From the NCBI RefSeq assembly GCF_020176795.1, contig NZ_JAIUKE010000094.1:1-33558 (forward strand): a stretch of 33,558 bases of DNA. Reading direction: 5' to 3'. The first letter of the stretch is position 1. Each line of letters starts with the position of its first letter. Below are positions 25,053-31,821 of the stretch, piece after piece. The translations under genes and the position numbers were made by a program. Below the pieces are notes generated by a model that was given only the letters and a program-made list of their open reading frames with translations, made no database searches and was not told where the DNA came from. Source of the stretch: Streptomyces sp. 8L. Its GTDB lineage: Bacteria > Actinomycetota > Actinomycetes > Streptomycetales > Streptomycetaceae.

Positions 25053-26489
25053 ATGGCGGGCTTCGGGTGGAAGCTGCACGGCGACGGCAAGCACCTGGGG
25101 CCGGGGGACATCGTCAAGCCGGGTGAGCGGCTGACCTGGGGCCGTACGGTCGGTCTCGGCGCCCAGCACGTGGTGTCCATGATCGGCGCGTGCTTCGTCG
25201 CGCCGGTGCTGATGGGTCTGGACCCGAGCCTCGCGCTGATGGCGTCCGGGGTGGCGACAGCCCTGTTCCTGCTCGCCACGCGCGGGCGCGTGCCCAGCTA
25301 CCTCGGCTCGTCGCTGTCGTTCGTCGGCGTCTCGGCCGCCATCGCGGGGCAGGGCGGCGACACCGGCACCCTGACCGGCGCGATGCTGGTCGTCGGGGCG
25401 TGCCTCGCGGGCTGCGGCGTCGCCGTCCAGGTGCTCGGCGCGCGGATCATCCACGCCGTCCTGCCGCCGCCGGTGACCGGCGCCGTCGTCATGCTGATCG
25501 GCTTCAACCTGGCGCCCGTCACCGCAGGCACCTACTGGCCGCAGGACCAGTGGACCGCGCTCGCCACCATGGTCTTCACCGGTCTCGCGCTGGTCGTGCT
25601 GCGCGGCTTCTGGTCCCGCGTCGCCATCTTCCTCGGCCTCCTGTTCGGCTACGTCCTGTCCTGGGTCCTCGACCGCACCGCGGGCCGAATCCACTCGGTG
25701 AACGGCTCGGGCAAGGTCACCGACCACTGGCGCGTCGACTTCTCCGGCGTCGGCAGGGCCGACTGGATCGGCCTTCCGCACTTCCACGCGCCGAACTTCA
25801 CCGGCTCGGCGATCCTGGTCGCGCTGCCCGTCCTCGTCGCCCTGCTCGCCGAGAACACCGGACACGTCAAGGCCGTCGGCGAGATGACGGGCGACACGCT
25901 CGACGACGCGATGGGCACCGCGATCGTCGCGGACGGCGCGGCGACCATGCTGTCGACCGGCTTCGGCGGGCCCGCGACCACGACATACGCGGAGAACATC
26001 GGCGTCATGGCGGCGACCCGCGTGTACTCGACGGCCGCGTACTGGGCCGCCGCCTGCTTCGCCCTGCTGTTCGGCCTCTGCCCGAAGTTCGGCGCCGTCG
26101 TCGCCGCGATCCCGGGCGGAGTGCTCGGCGGCATCACCGTCATCCTCTACGGCATGATCGGCCTGCTCGGCGCGCAGATCTGGGTCCGCAACAAGGTCGA
26201 CTTCTCGCAGCCGCTGAACCTGGTCCCGGCCGCGACCGGAGTGATCATCGGTGTGGGTGGTGTCTCGCTGAAGATCACCGGCAGCTTCGTGCTCAGCGGC
26301 ATCGCGCTCGGCACCCTGGTCGTCCTCGTCTCCTACCACGGCCTGCGCTGGCTGTCGAAGACGGCGGGCACACCCCAGCCGCCGCTGCTGGACGGCGGGA
26401 CGGTGGAGTACGACGCGGGCCCGGACGGCGGGTCCCGCGAGCCGGACGTCCCGGCCCCGGGGGAGCGCGGCGGACCCGCGGCGCCCTGA
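25053..26489 (+). CDS. uraA: Uracil permease (NCS2/UraA family)
   Basis: A 478-residue nucleobase:proton symporter with about 14 hydrophobic segments. UraA-type signatures: GAQHVVSMIGACFVAPVLMGLDPSLALMASG in the first helices, the substrate-site LLAENTGHVKAVGEMTG (Glu and His conserved), and GFGGPATTTYAENIGVMAATRVYS, which corresponds to GGVPNTTYGENIGVMA of uracil permeases. The C-terminal 45 residues (after GLRWLSKTAG) are a hydrophilic Gly/Pro/Asp-rich tail. The ATG at 25053 follows GGGAGAG (25041-25047), and longer versions of the frame are not hydrophobic or conserved. Uracil is the likely substrate; xanthine cannot be excluded from sequence alone. No pyrimidine genes are nearby. Confidence 0.9.
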   Translation: MAGFGWKLHGDGKHLGPGDIVKPGERLTWGRTVGLGAQHVVSMIGACFVAPVLMGLDPSLALMASGVATALFLLATRGRVPSYLGSSLSFVGVSAAIAGQGGDTGTLTGAMLVVGACLAGCGVAVQVLGARIIHAVLPPPVTGAVVMLIGFNLAPVTAGTYWPQDQWTALATMVFTGLALVVLRGFWSRVAIFLGLLFGYVLSWVLDRTAGRIHSVNGSGKVTDHWRVDFSGVGRADWIGLPHFHAPNFTGSAILVALPVLVALLAENTGHVKAVGEMTGDTLDDAMGTAIVADGAATMLSTGFGGPATTTYAENIGVMAATRVYSTAAYWAAACFALLFGLCPKFGAVVAAIPGGVLGGITVILYGMIGLLGAQIWVRNKVDFSQPLNLVPAATGVIIGVGGVSLKITGSFVLSGIALGTLVVLVSYHGLRWLSKTAGTPQPPLLDGGTVEYDAGPDGGSREPDVPAPGERGGPAAP

Positions 26490-26537
26490 CCGGCTCCGCT
26501 GCCCCTTCCGCGGGTGCGTTCCGGGACGGCCAGGCGG

Positions 26538-26555
26538 TGTGTACGGCCGTACACA
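26538..26555 (+). promoter_or_regulatory. Operator 1 of the SMR/tetR operon, perfect 18-bp palindrome
   Basis: TGTGTACGGCCGTACACA is exactly self-complementary. It lies 22 bp (centre to centre) upstream of a near copy at the start codon, about two helical turns. Most likely the binding site of the TetR repressor encoded by the second gene. Confidence 0.8.
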
Positions 26556-26559
26556 GTCG

Positions 26560-26577
26560 TGTGTACGCTCGTACGCA
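26560..26577 (+). promoter_or_regulatory. Operator 2 of the SMR/tetR operon, overlapping the -10 and start codon
   Basis: TGTGTACGCTCGTACGCA matches operator 1 at 15 of 18 positions; one symmetric pair is broken apart from the centre. It covers the -10 candidate TACGCT (26564-26569) and the A of the ATG at 26577, so binding here would block transcription directly. Confidence 0.75.
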
Positions 26578-26900
26578 TGGGTTACCTCCTGCTCGCCGGG
26601 GCCATCGCGGCGGAGATCGCCGCCACCACCGCGATGAAGTTCAGCGAGGGCTTCACCCGGCTGTGGCCCTCGCTGATCACGCTCTGCGGCTACGTGCTCT
26701 CGTACGCCCTGCTCTCGCAGACGCTCAAGTCCCTGTCCATAGGCACCGCTTACGCGATCTGGGCGGGCGCGGGGACGGCCGTCATCGCCGCGCTCGGCAT
26801 GGCGTTCCTGCACGAGCCCGCGAGCCCGGTTCGGCTCGCGGGCATCGCCCTGGTTATCGTCGGTGTCGTGGTCCTCAACCTCGGCGGAAGCCGTTCATGA
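26577..26900 (+). CDS. Small multidrug resistance (SMR, EmrE/QacE-like) exporter
   Basis: A 107-residue four-helix proton-coupled drug exporter that works as a dimer. Very close to EmrE: the essential membrane Glu13 (AAEIAATTAMK, Glu14 in EmrE), KFSEGFTRLWPS directly after it, Tyr59 and Trp62 in GTAYAIWAGAGT (Tyr60/Trp63 in EmrE), and a fourth helix ending VVVLNL. Substrates are probably quaternary ammonium and other cationic compounds, by family. No Shine-Dalgarno is present, and TACGCT ends 7 nt before the ATG, so the mRNA is probably leaderless. Overlaps the TetR gene by 4 bp (ATGA). Control by the co-encoded repressor through the two upstream operators is expected. Confidence 0.94.
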   Translation: MGYLLLAGAIAAEIAATTAMKFSEGFTRLWPSLITLCGYVLSYALLSQTLKSLSIGTAYAIWAGAGTAVIAALGMAFLHEPASPVRLAGIALVIVGVVVLNLGGSRS

Positions 26901-27457
26901 CACGTCGCTACGACCCCGGCAGGCGGCAGCGCATCATCGACGCCGCGATCCGGGTCGTCGGCCGCTCGGGCATCGCGGGGCTCAGCCACCGCACGGTCGC
27001 CGCCGAGGCCGACGTGCCGCTCGGCTCCACCACGTACCACTTCGCCTCGCTCGACGAACTGCTGACCGCCGCGCTGCGCCAGGCCAACGAGGGGTTCGCC
27101 ACGCTGCTGCGGGAGAGCGGCCCGCTCGCCGGCCCGGACGGGGACGTCGCGGCCGTACTGGCGCGGCTCGTCGGCGAGTGGCTCGGCGGGGACCGCACCG
27201 GCGTCGAGCTGGAGTACGAGCTGTACCTGGCGGCGCTGCGCAGACCGGCCCTGCGGCCCGTCGCCGCCGAGTGGACCGACGCCGTCGCCGAGATCCTCTC
27301 CGCGCGCACCGACCCCACCACGGCCCGCGCCCTCGTCGCGCTCCTCGACGGCATCTGCCTGCAAGTGCTGCTGACCGGCGGGGAGTACGACGAGGAGTAC
27401 GCGCGGGAGCTGCTCGCCCGCGTCCTGCTCCTCTCGGCCCGGCCCGCCGCCGGGTAG
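26897..27457 (+). CDS. TetR-family repressor, probable regulator of the SMR exporter
   Basis: A 186-residue TetR/AcrR protein. N-terminal DNA-binding domain: RRQRIIDAAIRVVGRSGIAGLSHRTVAAEADVPLGSTTYHFASLDELL (about 9-56), with the helix-turn-helix at about 30-50; the remainder is an all-helical ligand and dimer domain without recognisable ligand motifs. It is translationally coupled to the exporter (ATGA). It probably binds the pair of 18-bp palindromes at 26538-26577 and is released by the exported drug, by analogy with QacR-type systems. The TAG stop codon forms part of a -10 box for the next gene. Confidence 0.93.
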   Translation: MTRRYDPGRRQRIIDAAIRVVGRSGIAGLSHRTVAAEADVPLGSTTYHFASLDELLTAALRQANEGFATLLRESGPLAGPDGDVAAVLARLVGEWLGGDRTGVELEYELYLAALRRPALRPVAAEWTDAVAEILSARTDPTTARALVALLDGICLQVLLTGGEYDEEYARELLARVLLLSARPAAG

Positions 27458-27460
27458 GTT
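27455..27460 (+). promoter_or_regulatory. -10 element of a leaderless promoter overlapping the tetR stop codon
   Basis: TAGGTT begins with the tetR stop codon TAG and ends 6 nt before the GTG of the next gene, the spacing expected when transcription starts at the initiation codon. No convincing -35 is visible inside tetR. Confidence 0.5.
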
Positions 27461-27466
27461 GGCCGC

Positions 27467-27712
27467 GTGAACACGCCCGTACCGCCCGACCCCGAGCCGC
27501 GGCGCGATCCGCTCGCGGCCGGCGACCCGGGCCCCGAGATCACCTACGCCGAGTGCCGCCAGTGCGGCACCCTCATCGCGGGGCTCGACGGCCGCTACAG
27601 CTGCGGCGTCTGCGGCTGGGTCAACCACCACTCCGAAGGGCACGGACCGCTCCCGCCCGCCGAGGACGACCGCCACCGCACCCCAGGCGGGGACGCCAAC
27701 CGGCTGGGCTGA
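27467..27712 (+). CDS. Small zinc-ribbon protein of unknown function
   Basis: An 81-residue hydrophilic protein. Cys30-RQ-Cys33 (YAECRQCGTL) and Cys46-GV-Cys49 (YSCGVCGWVNHH) make a classic four-Cys zinc ribbon, followed by two His and a Pro/Asp-rich tail. It is not a ribosomal protein or other named family that I recognise. Probably cytoplasmic. The GTG is 9 bp after tetR and lacks a Shine-Dalgarno, with a -10 box 6 nt ahead, so it is likely transcribed separately as a leaderless mRNA. It lies upstream of dapD on the same strand (61-bp gap). Confidence 0.8.
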   Translation: MNTPVPPDPEPRRDPLAAGDPGPEITYAECRQCGTLIAGLDGRYSCGVCGWVNHHSEGHGPLPPAEDDRHRTPGGDANRLG

Positions 27713-27761
27713 GGCCCGGCGGCCGGGCCGGGCCGGTTCGCTCCGGGGGAGCGGGTGCCGA

Positions 27762-27767
27762 TAGGTT
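27762..27767 (+). promoter_or_regulatory. -10 element of a leaderless promoter for dapD
   Basis: TAGGTT is followed by 6 nt (TTCGGT) and the ATG at 27774, so transcription should begin at the start codon. No Shine-Dalgarno is present. TTCGCT at 27737-27742 is the only -35 candidate and is poor. Confidence 0.6.
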
Positions 27768-27773
27768 TTCGGT

Positions 27774-28760
27774 ATGACCGATACGACCTCACGCCCCGCC
27801 GGCGCGGCCGCCGCCGGCCTCGCCACCGTCGCCGCGGACGGCACCGTACTCGACACCTGGTTCCCCGCTCCCGAACTCGTGGGCGAGCCGGGCCCCGCGG
27901 GCACCGAACGCCTCTCCGCCGAGCGCGCGGTGGAACTGCTCGGCGACGCGGCAGGGCGCGCCGTCGGCCCCCACCCGCGCCGCGGCGTGGAGGTCGTCGC
28001 CGTCCGTACGGTCATCTCCTCGCTGGACGAGAAGCCGATCGACGCGCACGACGTCTACCTGCGCCTGCACCTGCTCAGCCACCGGCTCGTGGCGCCGCAC
28101 GGCCAGAGCCTCGACGGCATCTTCGGCCTGCTGGCCAACGTCGCCTGGACCTCGCTCGGCCCGGTCGCCGTGGACACCCTGGAGACCGTGCGCCTCAACG
28201 CGCGCGCCGAGGGGCTGCACCTCCAGGTGGTCTCCGTCGACAAGTTCCCGCGCATGACGGACTACGTGGCCCCGAAGGGCGTCAGGATCGCCGACGCCGA
28301 CCGGGTCAGGCTCGGCGCGCACCTCGCCGCGGGCACCACGGTGATGCACGAGGGCTTCGTCAACTACAACGCCGGCACCCTCGGCACGTCGATGGTCGAG
28401 GGCCGCATCTCGCAGGGCGTCGTGCTCGGCGACGGCTCCGACATCGGCGGCGGCGCCTCCACCATGGGCACGCTGTCGGGCGGCGGCAAGGAGCGCATCG
28501 TCATCGGCGAGCGGTGCCTGATCGGCGCCGAGGCCGGCGTCGGCATCGCGCTCGGCGACGAGTGCGTGGTCGAGGCGGGCCTGTACGTCACGGCGGGCAC
28601 GCGCGTCACGCTGCCCGACGGCCAGGTCGTCAAGGCGCGCGAGCTGTCCGGCGCGAGCAACATCCTCTTCCGCCGCAACTCCGAGACGGGCCGCGTCGAG
28701 GCGCGCCCCAACAACGCGGTCTGGGACGGCCTCAACGACGTCCTGCACGCCCACAACTGA
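27774..28760 (+). CDS. dapD: 2,3,4,5-tetrahydropyridine-2,6-dicarboxylate N-succinyltransferase
   Basis: A 328-residue enzyme that transfers succinyl from succinyl-CoA to tetrahydrodipicolinate in the succinylase branch of diaminopimelate and lysine biosynthesis. It is of the actinobacterial DapD type: an N-terminal alpha/beta domain (about 1-160, including [34 protein letters not shown]), then a left-handed parallel beta-helix built from hexapeptide repeats (about 175-290: [52 protein letters not shown]), and a C-terminal cap ending [28 protein letters not shown] and [12 protein letters not shown] are family hallmarks. Apparently leaderless. No other lysine genes adjoin it. Confidence 0.96.
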   Translation: MTDTTSRPAGAAAAGLATVAADGTVLDTWFPAPELVGEPGPAGTERLSAERAVELLGDAAGRAVGPHPRRGVEVVAVRTVISSLDEKPIDAHDVYLRLHLLSHRLVAPHGQSLDGIFGLLANVAWTSLGPVAVDTLETVRLNARAEGLHLQVVSVDKFPRMTDYVAPKGVRIADADRVRLGAHLAAGTTVMHEGFVNYNAGTLGTSMVEGRISQGVVLGDGSDIGGGASTMGTLSGGGKERIVIGERCLIGAEAGVGIALGDECVVEAGLYVTAGTRVTLPDGQVVKARELSGASNILFRRNSETGRVEARPNNAVWDGLNDVLHAHN

Positions 28761-28801
28761 CGGCGCCCGTCCCCGGCACGCCGCGCCGCGGTACGCGCCG
28801 G

Positions 28802-28832
28802 TTGACCTCAAGCGCGCTCAAGGTCGGAGCAT
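28802..28832 (+). promoter_or_regulatory. MerR-type promoter/operator upstream of the ABM-domain gene
   Basis: TTGACC (28802-28807) and GAGCAT (28827-28832) are 19 bp apart, the stretched spacing of MerR-controlled promoters. The dyad 28804-28825 is centred inside the spacer: GACCT and AGGTC outside, AGCGCGCT in the middle, with 9 of 11 positions per arm symmetric (the CA dinucleotides break it). No MerR gene is in the window. The dapD-ABM gap also contains CGGCGC/GCGCCG arms (28761-28766, 28795-28800) that may terminate dapD. Confidence 0.55.
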
Positions 28833-28880
28833 GGCAGGGCAGGCGCACCCCGCGCCTCGCGGAACGGGAGAGGACCCGCC

Positions 28881-29615
28881 ATGTCCATGTCCGTACCTGC
28901 GGCGATCGGGACCGTGCCCGACGTCGTACGCTCCGGGACCGGCGTCGCCACGCTCACCACGTGGCGCGTCGGCACCCCGGAACGCCAGCGCGAGGCGGTC
29001 GCCGCCGTCACCGCGGCCTGGCGCGACCGCCCGTGGCCCGACGAGGGCCTGGCGGGCTACGCCGTCTTGGTCGGCGAGGACGGCGACACCCTCCGCCACT
29101 ACGTGCGGTGGAGCGACGAGGCGGCCCCCGCGTACTACCGGGACTCGGCGGCGGCGGGCCGGGCCGCGCGCACCGCGGAGGTCGACGCCGCCGTCCCCGG
29201 CATCGAACGGCTCGGCGGCGGCACGTACGTACCGCACCTGAGCCTCGGGCCGGCCCCCGGCGCGCCGGAACCGGGCTGCGTGGTGCTCGTGGAGGTGGAG
29301 TTCGACGGGCCGGACCCCGGCCGCGCCCGGGAGTGGATCGCCGCGGTCGAGGACGCTCTGCGCACCACCCCGGTGCCCGCGCCCGGCGGTGTCTCCGCGC
29401 ACTTCCATGTCTCCCCGGACGGCCGCCGGGTCCTCAACCTCGCCGAGTGGGAGAGCGCGCGAGCGCATCGCGCGGCGCTGGCGGCGCCCGGGGAGGGCGT
29501 GGGGTCCCCGACCCCGCAGTGGCGGCGCGTCCGGCGCGTCCACGGGTCCCCCGGCGTCGCGGGCAGCACCGTGACGCGCTACGCGCCGGGTGTGGTCCTC
29601 GTCCCCGGCGCGTAG
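28881..29615 (+). CDS. Protein with two antibiotic-biosynthesis-monooxygenase-like (ABM) domains
   Basis: A 244-residue soluble protein that looks like a fusion of two ABM ferredoxin-fold domains: about 20-90 (GVATLTTWRVGTPERQREAVAAVTAAW, then YAVLVGEDGDTLRHYVRWSDEAAPAYY) and about 133-200 (CVVLVEVEFDGPDPGRAREWIAAVEDAL, then SAHFHVSPDGRRVLNLAEWESARAHRAAL). Each has the beta-alpha-beta-beta pattern and the late W-x-S/D signature. Such domains occur in heme-degrading and quinone-forming monooxygenases, but no catalytic residue set is evident, so the substrate is unknown. The ATG at 28881 (a second in-frame ATG is two codons on) follows GGGAGAGG. The promoter is of MerR type. Convergent with the nuclease gene, with only 25 bp between; a weak stem (CGGCGCG/CGCGCCG, 29606-29638) spans the junction. 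Confidence 0.75.
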   Translation: MSMSVPAAIGTVPDVVRSGTGVATLTTWRVGTPERQREAVAAVTAAWRDRPWPDEGLAGYAVLVGEDGDTLRHYVRWSDEAAPAYYRDSAAAGRAARTAEVDAAVPGIERLGGGTYVPHLSLGPAPGAPEPGCVVLVEVEFDGPDPGRAREWIAAVEDALRTTPVPAPGGVSAHFHVSPDGRRVLNLAEWESARAHRAALAAPGEGVGSPTPQWRRVRRVHGSPGVAGSTVTRYAPGVVLVPGA

Positions 29616-29640
29616 CGGACCGGCGGCGCCCCGCGCCGTC

Positions 29641-31476
29641 TCACGGCTGGAAGCGCAGCACCTGCGGGTCGTGGTCGCTGTCCTGCTGGGCGAACTCCGC
29701 GTTGATGTGCACGCTGTCGTACTGGAAGCCGGTGACCGACGGCGTGGTCAGGATGTGGTCGAGCGTCTGGGTGTTGCCGTTGTAGACGTACGTGTAGCGC
29801 TCCGGCACCGGCAGGGAGTCGATGTCGTCGTTCAGGACGCCGCCCTTCGTCAGGGCCGCGAGGGTGCCGGAGAACTGGAAGTCGTTGAGGTCGCCGAGGA
29901 CCACGGCCTCCGCGTTCTTGTCCACCGCGCGGAGGTCCTTGACGAACGTGTTGACGGCCTGGGCCTGCGCCGCGCGCTGCGGCTCCGAGGAGCGGGCGGG
30001 CGGCTGGTGCTGCGAGGTCAGCGACTCGTCGCCGCCCTTCGAGATGAAGTGGTTGGAGACCACGAAGACCTTCTTGCCCCGGAAGGTGAACTCCCCGGCC
30101 AGCGGCTTGCGGCTGTCGTCCCACGCCGGGTTCGCGGGGTCGATCCGCCCGGGCGAGAGGGTCAGGTCGGGGCCGTCCTGGCCGGACACGACCTGCGTGC
30201 CGGTGGTGGCGTCCGCGGTGCCGCGGTCCACGAAGGAGACGCGGGCGGGGTTGTAGAGGAAGACGTTGCGGATGTTGCCGCCGGGCTCGCCGCCGTCCTT
30301 GTCGTTCTCCGGGTCGACCGAGCGCCAGGCGTACGCGGGGCCGCCGGCCGCGGTGATCGCGTCGATTAACTTCCGCACGGTCTCGGTCGCGGAGACGGTG
30401 CCGTCGTCCGTCGCGCCGTTGTTGTCCTGGATCTCCTCCAGGGAGACGATGTCGGGCGACGAGAGGTTCGTGACCACGGCGGACGCCAGCGAGTCGAACT
30501 TCGACTGCGGGTCCGTCGGGGCGAGGTTCTCCACGTTGTAGGTGGCGACGGCGAGCTGCTTCTTCTTCTGCTTCGCCGTGACCTCCCGCTTCAGGCCCTT
30601 GTCGACCACGGTGCCGAGCCTGCCCGCGACGATCGTGTAGCCGCCGAACTGGTTGAAGTCCAGCGGGCCCTGCGTGGTGCCCTTGAGCTGGTCGCCCACA
30701 TTGGCGGTGGGGAAGGCCCGGTCGGCGGTGGACGCCTGCTGCTGGATCTGGACGCGGCCAGTGTTCTGCTCGTCGTACGAGCCGTAGACCGTACCGCCGC
30801 GCCGGTCCGCGTCCTCCGACGGCTTGACCGTCACCCACAGCTCGTCGTACGCGTCGGTGGCGCCCACGACGCGCGTGTTCGCGACGCTGACGTTCATGCC
30901 CTCGAGGGACTCGAAGTAGTCGAGGGCGTAGGTCTTGGGCTTCAGCTTCAGCCCGTTGATGGACCCGCCGGTGTCCGCCGTGCCGGCCGGGGCGTACGCG
31001 GCGGGCACGGACTTCGCGGTGATCTTCACCGGCGCGGGCAGCGGGTTGCCGGACGAGACGACCGTCACTTTCGCGTTCGAGGAGGTCAGCTCGGTCTCCG
31101 ACTGCTCGCCGGTGGCGGCGCCGCCCGGCACGTACTCGCTGACGGTGCCCGTGGCCCTGACGCTGTCGCCCGGCTTCACCGTGGGAGCGGAGCCGGTGTA
31201 GACGAACAGGCCCTCGCTGGTGGCCGGGTTGTCGTCCGGGTCGGGGTCCTGGAACCAGAAGCCCTTGGAGCTGCCGTAGGCCCGTACGCCGGTGACGATG
31301 CCGGGGACGTCCGCCACGGGCGACCCGACGAGCGGGGAGATCCGGGTGGTCCCCTGGATGCCGTGGATACGGACGTCGGCGGCGGAGGCCGGTCCCGCGG
31401 CGACGATCAGGCCGCCCGCGAGGGCGAGCGACACGAGGGCCGGGACGGCGGCCGTTCTCGGCAGGGAAGAAGGCAT
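29641..31476 (-). CDS. Secreted endonuclease/exonuclease/phosphatase-family nuclease
   Basis: A 611-residue exported protein. The Sec signal peptide (basic MPSSLPRTAAVP, hydrophobic core, cleavage after ASA at about residue 32) is followed by an OB-like nuclease-accessory domain (about 35-300: IHGIQGTTRISPLVGSPVADVPGIVTGV) and a DNase I-like EEP catalytic domain (about 308-611) with VATYNVENL, SLEEIQDNNG (metal Glu), VSNHFISKGG, VVLGDLNDF, QTLDHIL and the terminal SDHDPQVLRF. It resembles extracellular nucleases of the ExeM/NucH type, so extracellular DNA degradation is likely. ATG 31476 follows GGAG (8 bp). Leu370 is encoded by TTA (30367-30369). The frame is open much further upstream, but only as a GC-bias artefact. 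Confidence 0.9.
   Translation of the reverse strand: MPSSLPRTAAVPALVSLALAGGLIVAAGPASAADVRIHGIQGTTRISPLVGSPVADVPGIVTGVRAYGSSKGFWFQDPDPDDNPATSEGLFVYTGSAPTVKPGDSVRATGTVSEYVPGGAATGEQSETELTSSNAKVTVVSSGNPLPAPVKITAKSVPAAYAPAGTADTGGSINGLKLKPKTYALDYFESLEGMNVSVANTRVVGATDAYDELWVTVKPSEDADRRGGTVYGSYDEQNTGRVQIQQQASTADRAFPTANVGDQLKGTTQGPLDFNQFGGYTIVAGRLGTVVDKGLKREVTAKQKKKQLAVATYNVENLAPTDPQSKFDSLASAVVTNLSSPDIVSLEEIQDNNGATDDGTVSATETVRKLIDAITAAGGPAYAWRSVDPENDKDGGEPGGNIRNVFLYNPARVSFVDRGTADATTGTQVVSGQDGPDLTLSPGRIDPANPAWDDSRKPLAGEFTFRGKKVFVVSNHFISKGGDESLTSQHQPPARSSEPQRAAQAQAVNTFVKDLRAVDKNAEAVVLGDLNDFQFSGTLAALTKGGVLNDDIDSLPVPERYTYVYNGNTQTLDHILTTPSVTGFQYDSVHINAEFAQQDSDHDPQVLRFQP
30367..30369 (-). other. In-frame TTA (Leu370) codon in the nuclease gene
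   Basis: The minus-strand codon read from 30369 is TTA within AAG TTA ATC GAC (Lys-Leu-Ile-Asp). TTA is rare in Streptomyces and read only by the developmentally controlled bldA tRNA. It is the only in-frame TTA I found in the genes of this window. Confidence 0.9.
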
Positions 31477-31536
31477 CAGGAAACTCCGAAGGTGGAAGGC
31501 GGCGGCGGAGGCGGAGATGGCGCGTCTACGCGCGTC

Positions 31537-31566
31537 AATCTCCGCTCTGGCCCCGGAACGTGTCAA
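31537..31566 (-). promoter_or_regulatory. Predicted promoter of the secreted nuclease gene
   Basis: On the minus strand TTGACA (31566 to 31561) is a perfect -35, followed by an 18-bp spacer and GAGATT (31542 to 31537). The start would be near 31530, with a leader of about 55 nt to the ATG at 31476. Confidence 0.45.
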
Positions 31567-31754
31567 GAGTGCGTGGATGTACGGGGGTTGTCGGCGGGGT
31601 GAATCCCCGGTCGGACGTTCGCCGGCGGGCCCGGGCCCGTACGCCTGTCCGTTCCGGGGCCGTCGCGCCCGCTCGGGTGTACGGAGGGCATACGGACGTG
31701 TGCCGCGCCGCCCGGGCCGCCCGCGACCCGTGCGCCGCGGGGGACACGCGCGGT

Positions 31755-31760
31755 TACGCT
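31755..31760 (+). promoter_or_regulatory. Possible -10 element for the 515-residue acidic protein
   Basis: TACGCT fits TANNNT; no -35 is evident. The 345-bp gap 31477-31821 between divergent genes holds this box and the nuclease promoter. I see no gene or other structure in it. Confidence 0.35.
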
Positions 31761-31821
31761 GGGGAACGCCGTCCGCAGAAGGCTGGGGCGCGCAGCCGTC
31801 CACCGAGGAGTGAACCGTCAG

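Noticed and set aside
31570..31630. PHO box upstream of the secreted nuclease (minus-strand GATTCACCCCG and CGTACATCCAC)
   Set aside because: Only one of three successive 11-base units fits the consensus well, and the middle unit does not fit at all.
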